The translations under genes and the position numbers were made by a program. Under the pieces are notes generated by a model. That model was not told the origin of the DNA. It saw nothing but the letters and a program-made list of their open reading frames with translations, and ran no database searches. 64,000 nt of DNA from Mediterraneibacter agrestimuris (lineage in GTDB: Bacteria; Bacillota; Clostridia; Lachnospirales; Lachnospiraceae), in the NCBI RefSeq assembly GCF_943193195.1, contig NZ_CALPDG010000012.1:20058-84057 (forward strand), given 5' to 3'. Each line of letters starts with the position of its first letter. Within the stretch, counting starts at the first letter, position 1. Positions 9,026-18,215 of this stretch are shown piece after piece.

Positions 9026-10501
9026 TTAATGAATAAATGTTTTAAATTTCTCATACGCAGCATCCCACTTATCCGCATCCTGCGGCAGATACTCGTATGT
9101 AGTTTCTGAATCTGCTATTATCTGTCTTGCTTCTGCCACATCTTTAATCTCACCCAGCGCCATAAGCTGAACAGCAATGTTGCCAAGGGCTGTTGCTTCA
9201 ACCGGACCTGCAACGACTTTTCTTCCCGCAGCCCCTGCGGTCATCTGACAGAGCAGCTTACTCTGAATGCCGCCTCCGATCATATTGATGACCGGATAAT
9301 GTTTGCCTGTACAGGATTCAATCTGTTCCAGCGCATATCTATACTTCAATGCCAGGCTCTGGTTGATACAGCACATAATCTCTCCGATTGTCTCCGGTAT
9401 CTTCTGCCCTGTTCTGCGGCAGAATTCGCGGATACGCTCTGGAATATTTCCCGCTGCTACAAACTCCGGTGAATCCGGGTCGATGAAGCTCTGGAACGGC
9501 TCTGCTTCCAGCGCCATCTTCTCCAGCTCTCCAAAGGAATACTCCTGACCCTCACGAATCCACTGTCTTCTGCTCTCTTGCGCAAGCCACAGTCCAATGA
9601 TATTCTTAAGCAATGTAGTTGTATTACCATATCCGCCTTCGTTGCTTACATTACACTCCAGCGATTTTTCTCCGATAACCGGTCCGTCAAGTTCTGTACC
9701 AAACAGACTCCATGTACCGCAGCTGATAAAGATGAAGTCTTTATTCTGCGTCGGTACAGATACAACGGCGCTCTGTGTATCATGACCTGTGATCGCAATT
9801 ACCTTTGCCGGTTCTACACCTAATTCTTCACAAATCTGCGGTTTTAATGTCCCTACCACTGTACCGCTCGGCACAATCTCTGGAAGAATCCTCTTCGGAA
9901 TCTGAAGCGCTTCCAGAATCGGCTCACTCCACTTCTTCGTTCTTGCATCCAACAGCTGTGTCGTTGCAGCCATTGTATACTCTGCCTTCTTCTCTCCCGT
10001 CAGGAAATAGTTGAACAAATCCGGTGTCAGCAGCATCTTGTCTGCCTTTTCCAGAATCCACGGTCTCTTCTGAACCAGTGCATACAACTGGAAAATGGTA
10101 TTAAAGTTCTCAAACTGCAGTCCTGTCAGTTCATAAACCTTCTCTTTCGGTATCGCCTTGAATACCTCATCCTGCATACCAAGTGTTCTGTCATCCCGGT
10201 AATGAACCGCACTTTCCAAAAGCGCTCCATGTTCATCCAGAAGACCAAAATCCACACCCCATGTATCGATACCGATACTCTCGAAACCGCCTTTTTGTTT
10301 CGCTTTTACGATTCCCTGTTTGATTTCAAAGAAATGTCTCAGCGTATCCCAGTACATTGTATCTCCTAAAATGACCGGGTCATTAGAAAAACGGTGTACT
10401 TCTTCCATATGAATCTTGCCGTTCTCCAGACTTCCGAGAATCGCACGGCCGCTTCCGCCGCCGAAGTCAAATGCAAGAACCTGCTTTTTCGTGTCCCCCA
10501 C
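9026..10501 (-). CDS. fucK: L-fuculokinase (RhaB-like FGGY family)
   Basis: The protein is 491 aa. VLAFDFGGGSGRAILG (8-23) is the phosphate-1 loop in the rhamnulokinase form of the FGGY family. DTWGVDFGLLD and ITGHDTQSAVVSVP are RhaB-like substrate and ATP segments, and MIGGGIQSKLLCQMTA is the adenosine motif. By sequence type it is nearer RhaB than E. coli FucK. Its position as first gene before fucI and fucU supports ATP-dependent phosphorylation of L-fuculose to fuculose-1-phosphate. L-rhamnulose is an alternative substrate, since no rhamnose isomerase is present here to decide. Confidence 0.85.
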   Translation of the reverse strand: MGDTKKQVLAFDFGGGSGRAILGSLENGKIHMEEVHRFSNDPVILGDTMYWDTLRHFFEIKQGIVKAKQKGGFESIGIDTWGVDFGLLDEHGALLESAVHYRDDRTLGMQDEVFKAIPKEKVYELTGLQFENFNTIFQLYALVQKRPWILEKADKMLLTPDLFNYFLTGEKKAEYTMAATTQLLDARTKKWSEPILEALQIPKRILPEIVPSGTVVGTLKPQICEELGVEPAKVIAITGHDTQSAVVSVPTQNKDFIFISCGTWSLFGTELDGPVIGEKSLECNVSNEGGYGNTTTLLKNIIGLWLAQESRRQWIREGQEYSFGELEKMALEAEPFQSFIDPDSPEFVAAGNIPERIREFCRRTGQKIPETIGEIMCCINQSLALKYRYALEQIESCTGKHYPVINMIGGGIQSKLLCQMTAGAAGRKVVAGPVEATALGNIAVQLMALGEIKDVAEARQIIADSETTYEYLPQDADKWDAAYEKFKTFIH

Positions 10502-10545
10502 TGCTATGCCTCCTTTCCAATCTCACGTCCGCGGGACGTAGAATC

Positions 10546-10579
10546 GTTACTGTTCACACCCTACGGGTGCTCCAGTAAC
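10546..10579. repeat. 34-bp palindromic mobile repeat
   Basis: The 34 bases are identical to 1669-1702. The arms are GTTACTG and CAGTAAC, with an ACCC-TAC-GGGT core. The 8 bases outside the ends are GTAGAATC (10538-10545) and ATAGAATC (10580-10587), a 7-of-8 duplication. It sits in the 5' leader of the fuc operon, where it could fold in the mRNA. Confidence 0.75.
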
Positions 10580-10752
10580 ATAGAATCATCTTATCTGTTT
10601 ATAGTATTATTTTATCATTGTATCCCCTTATTTACTTGTGTTATAATGATAAAAAATATAATAATATTCACATATCATCCCCCGATGCTGTACTGGTCTG
10701 TGACCGTGCAGCGCGGCGCACGGCTCATGAATGAAGACAAGGAGCACTGATT
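10580..10752. promoter_or_regulatory. Divergent fucK / araC control region
   Basis: Rightward, TTGTAT (10618-10623), 18 bp and TATAAT (10642-10647) form a promoter for the AraC gene. Its leader has a CCGTGC/GCACGG hairpin (10704-10723). Leftward, a TACTAT -10 (10601-10606) has no good -35, as expected for an activator-dependent fuc promoter. The AraC protein probably acts here. Confidence 0.5.
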
Positions 10753-11598
10753 ATGCAATATATCAACTATCGTGAAAACAGACAGCGCGGAACCGCAGAT
10801 TTCCCCCTGGAATATCACCATGTATCCCCAACTCATCCCCAATACAACATGGCTATGCACTGGCATGTGGAATTTGAATTTATCAGGATTCTGAAAGGGT
10901 CTTTTAAAGTCATCATTGACGATCAGGAATTTTTCGTTCCCGCCGGTTCTTTTGTTTTTATCCCTGCCGGAGCTCTCCACGAAGGAATCCCCTATGACTG
11001 CGAATATGACTGCCTTGTTTTTGATATGAATATGCTCATGAACAAAAATGATTCCTGCTGCAAATTTTTACGGAAGATCATTGATCATGAAATAGAAATT
11101 CAGTATGTCCACTATGGTTCTTATAATGATTTTCACCAAAGTGTCTGGACGCTGTTTGATGCGATTTCTTCTAAAAAAGAGGGTTATCAGCTTATGGTAC
11201 TAGGCGCGCTGTATCAGATAATCGGCATCATATTTTCCGGTGAATATTTTCATTCCGTACCAGAACAGCAAAGCCGAAGCCACCGCAAAATTTTGCAGTT
11301 AAAACAAGCTCTGGAGTTCATAGAGTCCTCTTATAAGCATCAGATTACACTAAAGGAAATGGCGGATTCTGTCAATATGTCCCCAAAATATTTCTGCCGC
11401 TTCTTTCAGGATATGACTCACAGAACCCCTGTAGATTACCTTAATTATTACCGGATTGAGCGTGCCTGTTATCAGCTTCTGACAACAGACCAGTCTATCA
11501 CAGAAGTAGCTTATAGCTCCGGCTTCAACGACCTGAGCTATTTTATCAAGACCTTTAAAAAATATAAGGGTACTACCCCAAAACAATATTTAAGATAA
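10753..11598 (+). CDS. AraC-family activator, probable fucose regulator
   Basis: The protein is 281 aa. The N-terminal cupin/AraC-binding domain (about 15-160) has HWHVEFEFIRILKGSF and VPAGSFVFIPAGALHEG, which bind a small sugar. Two helix-turn-helix units follow (about 180-280), ending in the signature GFNDLSYFIKTFKKYKGTTPKQYL. It is divergent from fucK-fucI-fucU across a 250-bp control region, the usual place for a pathway-specific activator. That it senses L-fucose is inferred only from this position. TTATG start with GGAG about 10 bases upstream. Confidence 0.85.
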   Translation: MQYINYRENRQRGTADFPLEYHHVSPTHPQYNMAMHWHVEFEFIRILKGSFKVIIDDQEFFVPAGSFVFIPAGALHEGIPYDCEYDCLVFDMNMLMNKNDSCCKFLRKIIDHEIEIQYVHYGSYNDFHQSVWTLFDAISSKKEGYQLMVLGALYQIIGIIFSGEYFHSVPEQQSRSHRKILQLKQALEFIESSYKHQITLKEMADSVNMSPKYFCRFFQDMTHRTPVDYLNYYRIERACYQLLTTDQSITEVAYSSGFNDLSYFIKTFKKYKGTTPKQYLR

Positions 11599-11624
11599 AC
11601 TTTTTACAAAAGTATATCTTAAAT

Positions 11625-11670
11625 AAAGCCAGCCCTCTTTCAATTCACCTACAATGAAAGAGTTGGCTTT
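11625..11670. terminator. Bidirectional terminator
   Basis: AAAGCCAGCCCTCTTTCA (11625-11642) pairs with TGAAAGAGTTGGCTTT (11655-11670). It lies between the convergent araC and the 145-aa gene, with A/T runs on both sides. Confidence 0.8.
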
Positions 11671-11692
11671 TGACCCCAACATCTTATTTACT

Positions 11693-12130
11693 TTAGAAAA
11701 GACCAAAAATCTTCTCTCTAAAAGAATTATACAGCGAATCATAGTCTGTATACTGAATATCTCCATCTTTGAAGCTCTTGCTCCAGACATTGCGGACTCC
11801 CTCTGCAATAATCTGTCCATCTTCTCCTGAACAAAGAATACTTGTGAACACATAATAAATCATAAAGAAATTCAAATCTATCTGTGTTCTTCCATCTATC
11901 TTCCCACGCTTATTGGAGAACTTCTGCTCCACTGCCCCTACAATACACTTTCCAATCTCTTCTGCAGCCAGTGTCTTATCCGCCGCCTGCGCTGTGTACT
12001 CTGCCATTTCTGAAAAAAAGTGTCCGTATTGTGCAAGAAACTCTTTTGTGTTCTTCTCAAATGTTTTCTTCTTGAGATGCTTGAGCATCTCATCTTTATT
12101 ATCAAATATTGTTTCAATTCCCTGAAGCAT
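11693..12130 (-). CDS. Uncharacterised 145-aa protein
   Basis: I do not recognise the family. The protein is soluble, mostly helical in appearance and charged, with a Lys-rich segment (HLKKKTFEKNTKEF, 18-31), and no signal peptide or membrane span. The coding call rests on AGGAGG 6 bases before the ATG, a TATAAT at 12166-12171 upstream, a bounded terminator on the far side and no overlap with other genes. It stands alone between the fucose locus and an ABC operon, so context gives no function. Confidence 0.7.
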   Translation of the reverse strand: MLQGIETIFDNKDEMLKHLKKKTFEKNTKEFLAQYGHFFSEMAEYTAQAADKTLAAEEIGKCIVGAVEQKFSNKRGKIDGRTQIDLNFFMIYYVFTSILCSGEDGQIIAEGVRNVWSKSFKDGDIQYTDYDSLYNSFREKIFGLF

Positions 12131-12222
12131 ATAAATCCTCCTGTGCCTAATGTTTTATAGTATTGATTATACCCCAATTTGAACCGCAATTCTACAACTA
12201 TATCATAATAGCGTATTAGAAA

Positions 12223-12247
12223 AGACCGGGCAAAATCTGCCCGGTCT
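12223..12247 (-). terminator. Terminator of the ABC operon
   Basis: AGACCGGGCA (12223-12232) and TGCCCGGTCT (12238-12247) form a perfect 10-bp stem with a 5-base loop. T-runs follow on both strands. It ends the 16987-to-12291 transporter operon. Confidence 0.9.
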
Positions 12248-12290
12248 CTTTTTTTACTAAAACCTCAGATAACGTAAACTCTGTTACGAA

Positions 12291-13430
12291 TTAATCGTAA
12301 AGGTTCGGAGCGATATCATCAGCTTCCATGTTATCTGCATTGTACCAGTAACCATTCATCGGGATGTCCTCAACGTCTTTTCCGTCACAGATATCTGTCA
12401 GAGTGTAGATACATTCATAACCCATCATCAACGGAGACTGTGTTACAGAACCAAGGAACTGTCCGTTTTTGATTGCTTCTTTCTGAGGAGTACCAGCGTC
12501 AAATCCAACACCGACAATTCCCTTTTCCGGATCTGCGGAAAGCTTGTTCAGTGTATTGTTAGCCTGAATAAGTCCTTCTGCTGTTACCTGATTAGAACCG
12601 AAGATAGCGATTGTGTCTTCTTTAGACATGATCTTCTGAGCTTCTGTAGCTGCAAGGTCAGGTGTTGTCTGCGCCGGAACACCAACTTCAATGATGATTT
12701 CAGCCTCAGCTTCATCAACCTTGCCTTCTGCCGCATTTACATAGAACTCGTTACCAACTACTGCAACCTTCTTTCCTGCACCTGTACACAGCTCAATCAT
12801 CTTGTCGATGAATCCCTGTCCACGCTGCTGAATGTTCTGAGCTGTAGCATCCTGGTTAACTTCACCGATACGAACTTTAGCATCTGTTGTGGCTGCTTTG
12901 ATCTTCTCCTCGATAACCGGGAACATGTTCTCTGCTGCAACGGCTCCTGCCTGTGCGTTATCTGTAGCTACTGTAGCATATACAGAACCTTCCGGTGCAT
13001 TGTCAACACCAGTATCAAAACATACAACCGGGATACCAGCATCTAATGCTGCCTGAAGAGACTTTTCTACAGACTGTGTATCACATGCTGCAAGACCGAT
13101 TCCATCCGGTTTTTTCTCGATAACATTGTCAAGCATCTGTACCTGGTCAGCGATATCAGACTCTGTAGCCGGTCCATTGGACTCTGCTGTTACTCCAAGC
13201 TCTCCACAAGCCTTTTCGATTCCCTGAACAGCTGCCTGCCAGTATGTAGACTGGAAGCTCTTTACGATTACTTCAAAGTGATAATCTTTGCTGTCTCCAC
13301 CTTCATCTGTTGCCTCTGTTTTTTCTGTTGTTGCGCCTTCGTCTGTCGTCTTTTCCTCTTTGCCGCCGCAAGCTGCCAGTGAGAATACCATTGCTGTGCT
13401 AAGTAAAACAGCTACAAGTTTCTTTTTCAT
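12291..13430 (-). CDS. Sugar ABC transporter substrate-binding lipoprotein (RbsB type)
   Basis: The protein is 379 aa. A lipoprotein signal ends at Cys21 (FSLAAC), followed by an acidic Glu/Thr linker and a type-1 periplasmic-binding fold (about 50-375) of the ribose/xylose/galactose group. The start is set at ATG 13430, which has AAGGAGG 8 bases upstream; the frame is open for 19 more codons but without a better site. It is the last gene of permease, ATPase, permease, binding protein. The sugar or polyol is unknown; the genes upstream suggest the substrate of the 22-28 kb catabolic operon. Confidence 0.88.
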   Translation of the reverse strand: MKKKLVAVLLSTAMVFSLAACGGKEEKTTDEGATTEKTEATDEGGDSKDYHFEVIVKSFQSTYWQAAVQGIEKACGELGVTAESNGPATESDIADQVQMLDNVIEKKPDGIGLAACDTQSVEKSLQAALDAGIPVVCFDTGVDNAPEGSVYATVATDNAQAGAVAAENMFPVIEEKIKAATTDAKVRIGEVNQDATAQNIQQRGQGFIDKMIELCTGAGKKVAVVGNEFYVNAAEGKVDEAEAEIIIEVGVPAQTTPDLAATEAQKIMSKEDTIAIFGSNQVTAEGLIQANNTLNKLSADPEKGIVGVGFDAGTPQKEAIKNGQFLGSVTQSPLMMGYECIYTLTDICDGKDVEDIPMNGYWYNADNMEADDIAPNLYD

Positions 13431-13505
13431 TTTGTTTTCCTCCTTGAAATAAAATGTTTCTATATGAAGTTCTGCTGTGAACATCATACGCTTATTATTA
13501 TAATA

Positions 13506-14477
13506 TTATTTTTTCTTTTTTACAAGGTCAATCAGTACGGCTGCAATCAGTACGATACCTGTAAAGATTTGCTGCCAGTTTGCCTGAAGTCCGATAAACG
13601 GAAGTCCAACCTTCATCAGACAGATAACAAATACACCAAAGAAAGTTCCGAGGATCGTTCCAACACCGCCTGATGTAGACACACCGCCTACGATGGCTCC
13701 GCCGATCGCGTCAAGCTCGAATCCGGCTCCTGATCCAGGATAAATCGTTGCTACATATGCTGCATATGCAACTCCCGCAAGTCCTGCAAACAGACCGCAG
13801 ATAACATATGCCATCATATGATAAAACTTCACATTTACTCCGGCAAGCCTGGTTGCCTCTTTGTTACTTCCAATCGCAATGATGTAACGTCCGACTCTTG
13901 TGTGATCCAATACAAATGACATAATGATCACAAGTATGATCACGGATACAATACCGATCGGAACAATGGTTCCATCCGCCGTAGTAAGCTTAAACAGACT
14001 TCTGAATGCACCCTGATCGGACATTGCTGACGGCCATGAGATACCCATACCACCGCACAGCGCCGGTCCCAGACCACGCGTGATCATGCAGGTACAAAGT
14101 GTTGCCAAAAACGGTGGAAGATCCATGATCGCTACCAGTACACCATTCAATATACCAATCAGAATTCCCATCAGAACACATGCAAGAAGTCCGACGCCTA
14201 CCGGCATTCCCTTATGTACTACAAGGTATCCCCCGATCAGTGCATAAGATACAAGTCCTGTACCGATGGACAGGTCTACACCTCCAGTAATCAACGGGAA
14301 AGTAACACCAAGCGCCATCAATGTAATATAATATGAAATATCCAGAACACTTATCACTGTCGGATAAGACCTGAATGTCGGGCTGAGAACACTAAAGAGA
14401 ATGATCATTGCGATGTTGATTCCCAATACCATTGCCTCTCGCCCTTTTAATCCGAGAAACTTTTTATTCTTAGTCAT
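13506..14477 (-). CDS. Sugar ABC transporter permease (RbsC type)
   Basis: The protein is 323 aa with about 8-10 hydrophobic spans. GVTFPLITGGVDLSIG and AGVAYAAYVATIYPGSGAGFELDAIGG hold the EAA-like loop regions of BPD_transp_2 permeases. It is the second of two non-identical permeases in this operon and probably forms a heterodimeric channel with the 16013-16987 product. It lies 14 bases after the ATPase gene. Confidence 0.9.
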   Translation of the reverse strand: MTKNKKFLGLKGREAMVLGINIAMIILFSVLSPTFRSYPTVISVLDISYYITLMALGVTFPLITGGVDLSIGTGLVSYALIGGYLVVHKGMPVGVGLLACVLMGILIGILNGVLVAIMDLPPFLATLCTCMITRGLGPALCGGMGISWPSAMSDQGAFRSLFKLTTADGTIVPIGIVSVIILVIIMSFVLDHTRVGRYIIAIGSNKEATRLAGVNVKFYHMMAYVICGLFAGLAGVAYAAYVATIYPGSGAGFELDAIGGAIVGGVSTSGGVGTILGTFFGVFVICLMKVGLPFIGLQANWQQIFTGIVLIAAVLIDLVKKKK

Positions 14478-14491
14478 CTTCTCACCCCTCC

Positions 14492-15988
14492 TTATTCAAT
14501 CTCTCTTGTTGCAAGATTCATAATTGTTTCCTGTTTTGCTTCCGAAATATCAAGCTCACCAGTCTTCTTTCCTTCACACATAACAACCACACGGTCGCTC
14601 ATTCGGAGAATCTCAGTCATTTCAGAGGAAATCATGATAATAGATTTACCTTCTGCTACGAGCTTATTCATCAGCTTATAAATTTCATTCTTCGCGCCAA
14701 CATCTATACCTCTTGTCGGCTCATCAAAGATCAGGATTTCACAATCACGTGTCAGCCACTTCGCAATAACAACTTTCTGCTGGTTACCACCAGACAGGTT
14801 CACAACCAATTGATCAACATCCGGTGTCTTGGTTGCCAGCGCTTCTACATACTGCTCTGAAACCTCTTTTTCCTTCTTCTTATTGATAAAGATACCGCTC
14901 ATGAAGTCTTTCATGGAAGCCATTGTTGTATTCTCAGCAACACTCTTCTGTACAACGATACCATATCTCTTTCTGTCCTCTGACAGATAACCGATACCAC
15001 ATCGAACAGCATCCTGTGGATTATTGATCGTTACCTTCTCGCCATTAATATAGATATCTCCGCTCTCTTTCGGATCAGCGCCAAACAATGCTCTGGCTGT
15101 CTCGGTACGTCCGGCACCCATCAGTCCGGAGAATCCAAGTATCTCTCCCTTATGAAGTTCAAAACTGACATCCTGTACCATTTTACCTGCATTTAGATGC
15201 TCTACCTTAAGGACAACCGGCGCATCCTCCGGAACAGCGCTTTCTGTTTTAGGTTCTTCGTAAATGACACGGCCTACCATCATATTGATGATGTCTTCCT
15301 TTGTACTGTCCTTTGTAATCAAAGTTCCTACATAAGTACCGTCACGCATAACTGTTACCCGGTCTGTGATCACCTTAATCTCATCCATACGGTGGGAAAT
15401 GTATACCATCGCAATATCCTTTTCTCTCAGATCACGGATAATCTTGAACATCTCTTCAATCTCAGACTCTGTCAGGGCTGCTGAAGGCTCATCGAAAATA
15501 ATAACCTTCGCATCGAAAGATACCGCCTTTGCGATTTCACACATCTGCTGCTTACCTACAGTCAGGTTCGACATCTTCTCTTTTGGGTTAATATCAACAT
15601 GAAGTCTGTCAAACAGCTTTTTCGCCTCTTCGTTCATCTTTTTGTCATCAATCTTGATTCCCTTCTTGAACTCTCTTCCGATAAAGAGGTTCTGTGCCAC
15701 TGTCAGATGACCAAGCATGTTCAGCTCCTGATGCACGATTACGATACCTGCATCCTGCGCCTCTCTTGTATTTTTAAACTCAATTTCCTTACCTTCATAT
15801 GTAATAGTACCGGAATCTTTCTTATAAATACCTGTCAGCACCTTCATTAAGGTTGACTTACCTGCACCATTTTCTCCCATGAGTGCAAGAACCTCGCCTT
15901 TTCTGACCTCCAGGTCAACATGGTCAAGTGCGTGAACACCGGGGAAAGACTTGTCAATATCTTTCATTGTCAAAATAATGTCACCCAT
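14492..15988 (-). CDS. Sugar ABC transporter ATPase (RbsA type, two NBDs)
   Basis: The protein is 498 aa with two nucleotide-binding domains. The first has Walker A GENGAGKST (38-46), signature NLTVGKQQ and Walker B KVIIFDEP. The second has a degenerate Walker A (GLMGAGRTE), signature NLSGGNQQ and EILIFDEPTRGIDVG. The degenerate second site is normal for RbsA/MglA-type ATPases. It powers the two permeases on either side of it. Confidence 0.92.
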   Translation of the reverse strand: MGDIILTMKDIDKSFPGVHALDHVDLEVRKGEVLALMGENGAGKSTLMKVLTGIYKKDSGTITYEGKEIEFKNTREAQDAGIVIVHQELNMLGHLTVAQNLFIGREFKKGIKIDDKKMNEEAKKLFDRLHVDINPKEKMSNLTVGKQQMCEIAKAVSFDAKVIIFDEPSAALTESEIEEMFKIIRDLREKDIAMVYISHRMDEIKVITDRVTVMRDGTYVGTLITKDSTKEDIINMMVGRVIYEEPKTESAVPEDAPVVLKVEHLNAGKMVQDVSFELHKGEILGFSGLMGAGRTETARALFGADPKESGDIYINGEKVTINNPQDAVRCGIGYLSEDRKRYGIVVQKSVAENTTMASMKDFMSGIFINKKKEKEVSEQYVEALATKTPDVDQLVVNLSGGNQQKVVIAKWLTRDCEILIFDEPTRGIDVGAKNEIYKLMNKLVAEGKSIIMISSEMTEILRMSDRVVVMCEGKKTGELDISEAKQETIMNLATREIE

Positions 15989-16012
15989 AATTATCTCTCC
16001 TTTCTATTATTG

Positions 16013-16987
16013 CTAATTCCTTCTACGTCTTGCAGATACGTCTGAGTAAACTGCTGCGATAACGATCAGACCAGTAATAATATACTGATAGTCTTTCGTA
16101 AATCCCAGTGCAAGAATACCCTGCTGCAAAAGAGAGATAATAATTACTCCAATCACAGTACCGCTGATGGAAGCAAGTCCACCCGCCATGGAAGTACCGC
16201 CCATTACACAGCCTGCAATTGCCTCGTTGTTGTACTGGTCGCCGTATCCCGGCTGAACTGTTGTATATGTAGCTACAAAGAAGATAGACGCAATACCAAC
16301 CAATATTCCGCAGATGATGTATGCTAACATCTCCCATTTCTTAATGTTGACGCCGGAAAGTCTGACAGCCTCTTTGTTACTTCCGAGGCAGAGAATGTAA
16401 CGTCCCCACTTCGTCTTGTTCAGGATAACTGCACAGATAATAGCAACACCGCCAAAAATAACCAGACCTACCGGAAATCCGTTCATACTTATAACATTTC
16501 TGAACCATCCGCCCTCTGCATTCGACTGCGGCCAGCTTACAGACTGTGTTTTTGTAAATACGGCTGCAATACCCTTTGCGATATTCATGCTCGCCATAGA
16601 TACAATAAACGGCGGCACCTTCCAATACGCTACCAAGTATCCGTTAAATACTCCAAATGCTACCCCGATCAAAATGCTCATCACCAGACTTGCAGCCATT
16701 GGCACACCATATGTCACCAAAGCATATCCGGAAACAAGTGAACAACAGAACATAACTGGTCCGATTGAGAAATCGATTCCTCCGGTCGCAATAACAAATG
16801 TTACGCCCAGAGAAAGGAAGCCTAGAAAGTACACATAATTCAACGTATTCATAATACGTGAAGCAGTGAAGAAACTTCCGCCTGTCATCAGTCCGAAAGC
16901 CAGATACATCAGTATCAGCAGAACAATCAAGACAATTCTGTTAAATCCCACCTTTTTCACCAAAGGATGCTGTTTAATCTTTTCCAC
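16013..16987 (-). CDS. Sugar ABC transporter permease (RbsC type)
   Basis: The protein is 324 aa and a multi-span BPD_transp_2 permease. GVTFVIATGGIDFSIGPVMF and YGDQYNNEAIAGCVMGGTSMAGG are conserved family loops. It is the first gene of the transporter operon, 25 bases upstream of the ATPase. AGGAGG precedes the ATG. No substrate can be read from permeases. Confidence 0.9.
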   Translation of the reverse strand: MEKIKQHPLVKKVGFNRIVLIVLLILMYLAFGLMTGGSFFTASRIMNTLNYVYFLGFLSLGVTFVIATGGIDFSIGPVMFCCSLVSGYALVTYGVPMAASLVMSILIGVAFGVFNGYLVAYWKVPPFIVSMASMNIAKGIAAVFTKTQSVSWPQSNAEGGWFRNVISMNGFPVGLVIFGGVAIICAVILNKTKWGRYILCLGSNKEAVRLSGVNIKKWEMLAYIICGILVGIASIFFVATYTTVQPGYGDQYNNEAIAGCVMGGTSMAGGLASISGTVIGVIIISLLQQGILALGFTKDYQYIITGLIVIAAVYSDVSARRRRN

Positions 16988-17067
16988 TTCTCTTCCTCCT
17001 ATTCCTTATCTTTTTTCTGTCCGAATTACGCACAGATAACTACTGAGACACGAGAAGCGCGCCTCAT

Positions 17068-17085
17068 TTATGAATAAATTATGAA
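17068..17085 (-). promoter_or_regulatory. Direct repeats upstream of the transporter operon
   Basis: TTATGAA occurs at 17068-17074 and 17079-17085, 11 bp apart, about 90 bp upstream of the first permease. Direct repeats one helical turn apart are the usual target of AraC-type response regulators, so this may be the site of the regulator at 20007-21617. Confidence 0.35.
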
Positions 17086-17125
17086 CTTTTCTTAAAGAAA
17101 TAGGAATTGAATATCTTACTAAAAA

Positions 17126-17161
17126 AGGTTAAAAAATTACTATGCAGTAAATTTTTAACCT
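17126..17161 (-). terminator. Terminator of the sensor operon
   Basis: AGGTTAAAAAATTACT (17126-17141) pairs with AGTAAATTTTTAACCT (17146-17161) with one mismatch and a 4-base loop. TTTTTT follows on the minus strand. It separates the sensor/regulator operon from the transporter operon. Confidence 0.85.
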
Positions 17162-17218
17162 ATTAATTAAAAACACCCGTTCTCGCTGTTTTATTGCAAT
17201 TTTTATATTTTCTCCGCC

Positions 17219-18215
17219 TTACTGGTCAGAAAAGGGATAGAGCAGTCTCTGATTCTCTTCTTCGTACATGTTATCTCTTGTAATCAGCTTACTTCCTGAA
17301 TCTATGTCCCGCTCCACCTCACGGTTGGTCAGTACATTGATCGTCTGTTCCACCCCCCAGATATCCCATATTAAATGGTTTCTGGATGATAATCGCCTCA
17401 AAAACCCCTGCTTCCAGATACTGAATCTCCTCGATAGAGCTGTCAAATCCAACCATATGTATCTTATCTGCCACCCCCATATCACGCACAGCCCTGGCCG
17501 CGCCAATTGCTGAATACTCGTTGAGCCCGATCAAGACATTCATATTGGGATAATCACTCAACATCTGCTTTGTCAGTTCATATGCTTTCTCATAAGAAGA
17601 GTTACAGAACACTACATCTGCAATACGTGCTTCATACTCTCCCAATCCATCCCTGATTCCGTTTTCACGTTCCATTGCGGTTGAGGTTCCTTGTACATGA
17701 GCAACAACCCCAATTACTGATTTTCCATCCAAAAATCTTCTGGTATATTCTCCCAGTTCCCTCCCCGCTACATAGTTGTCTGTACAAACAACTGCATCTG
17801 CAATATTCTGGTCAATTGTCGAATCCAGCAGAATCAATTTGATTCCACTCTCTTTCACATCACGCAAGGCTTCTGTTGTACGGGAATAGTCTGCCGGGGC
17901 AATCATCAAGGCATCCGGTTTCTTCTCTATACAAGAATAAATCAATTCAAGCTGCTCATCTACATCCCCTTCCGAATCTGTGCCATATACTTCAATCTCT
18001 GCTCCAAACTCTGTCGCCCCAAGTTTCGCCCCCTGAATCAGCGATGTCCAGAACCCATTGGAAGGATCAATTGTCTTTGGAATAAATATTAGTTTATAAG
18101 GATCTTTTTCCTTTGTATCCGGCCACACCAGAGCAAGCATTACAAAAAGCGAGATCCCTACTAAAATACAGCTTATCAGGGCACTTGTCCATTGTGTCTT
18201 AATCCATTTTCTCAT
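17219..18215 (-). CDS. Membrane-anchored sugar-binding sensor protein, frameshifted near the C-terminus
   Basis: A single N-terminal membrane span (about 12-31) anchors an RbsB-like binding domain. Reading from ATG 18215, the frame reaches a run of six G (17353-17358, C6 on the plus strand), then codes a short nonsense tail and stops at 17319. Removing one G restores GVEQTINVLTNREVERD and the family's normal end at 17219, giving about 331 aa. The gene overlaps the histidine kinase by 17 bases. An anchored binding protein next to a kinase and a YesN-type regulator matches the XylFII-LytS-YesN three-component design known in clostridia. The break may be phase variation, a real mutation or a sequencing error. 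Confidence 0.75.

Noticed and set aside
17219..17506. A separate 95-aa gene at the end of the sugar sensor
   Set aside because: Its last 45 residues continue the binding-protein fold after the G6 tract, so it is the shifted tail of that gene rather than a new one.
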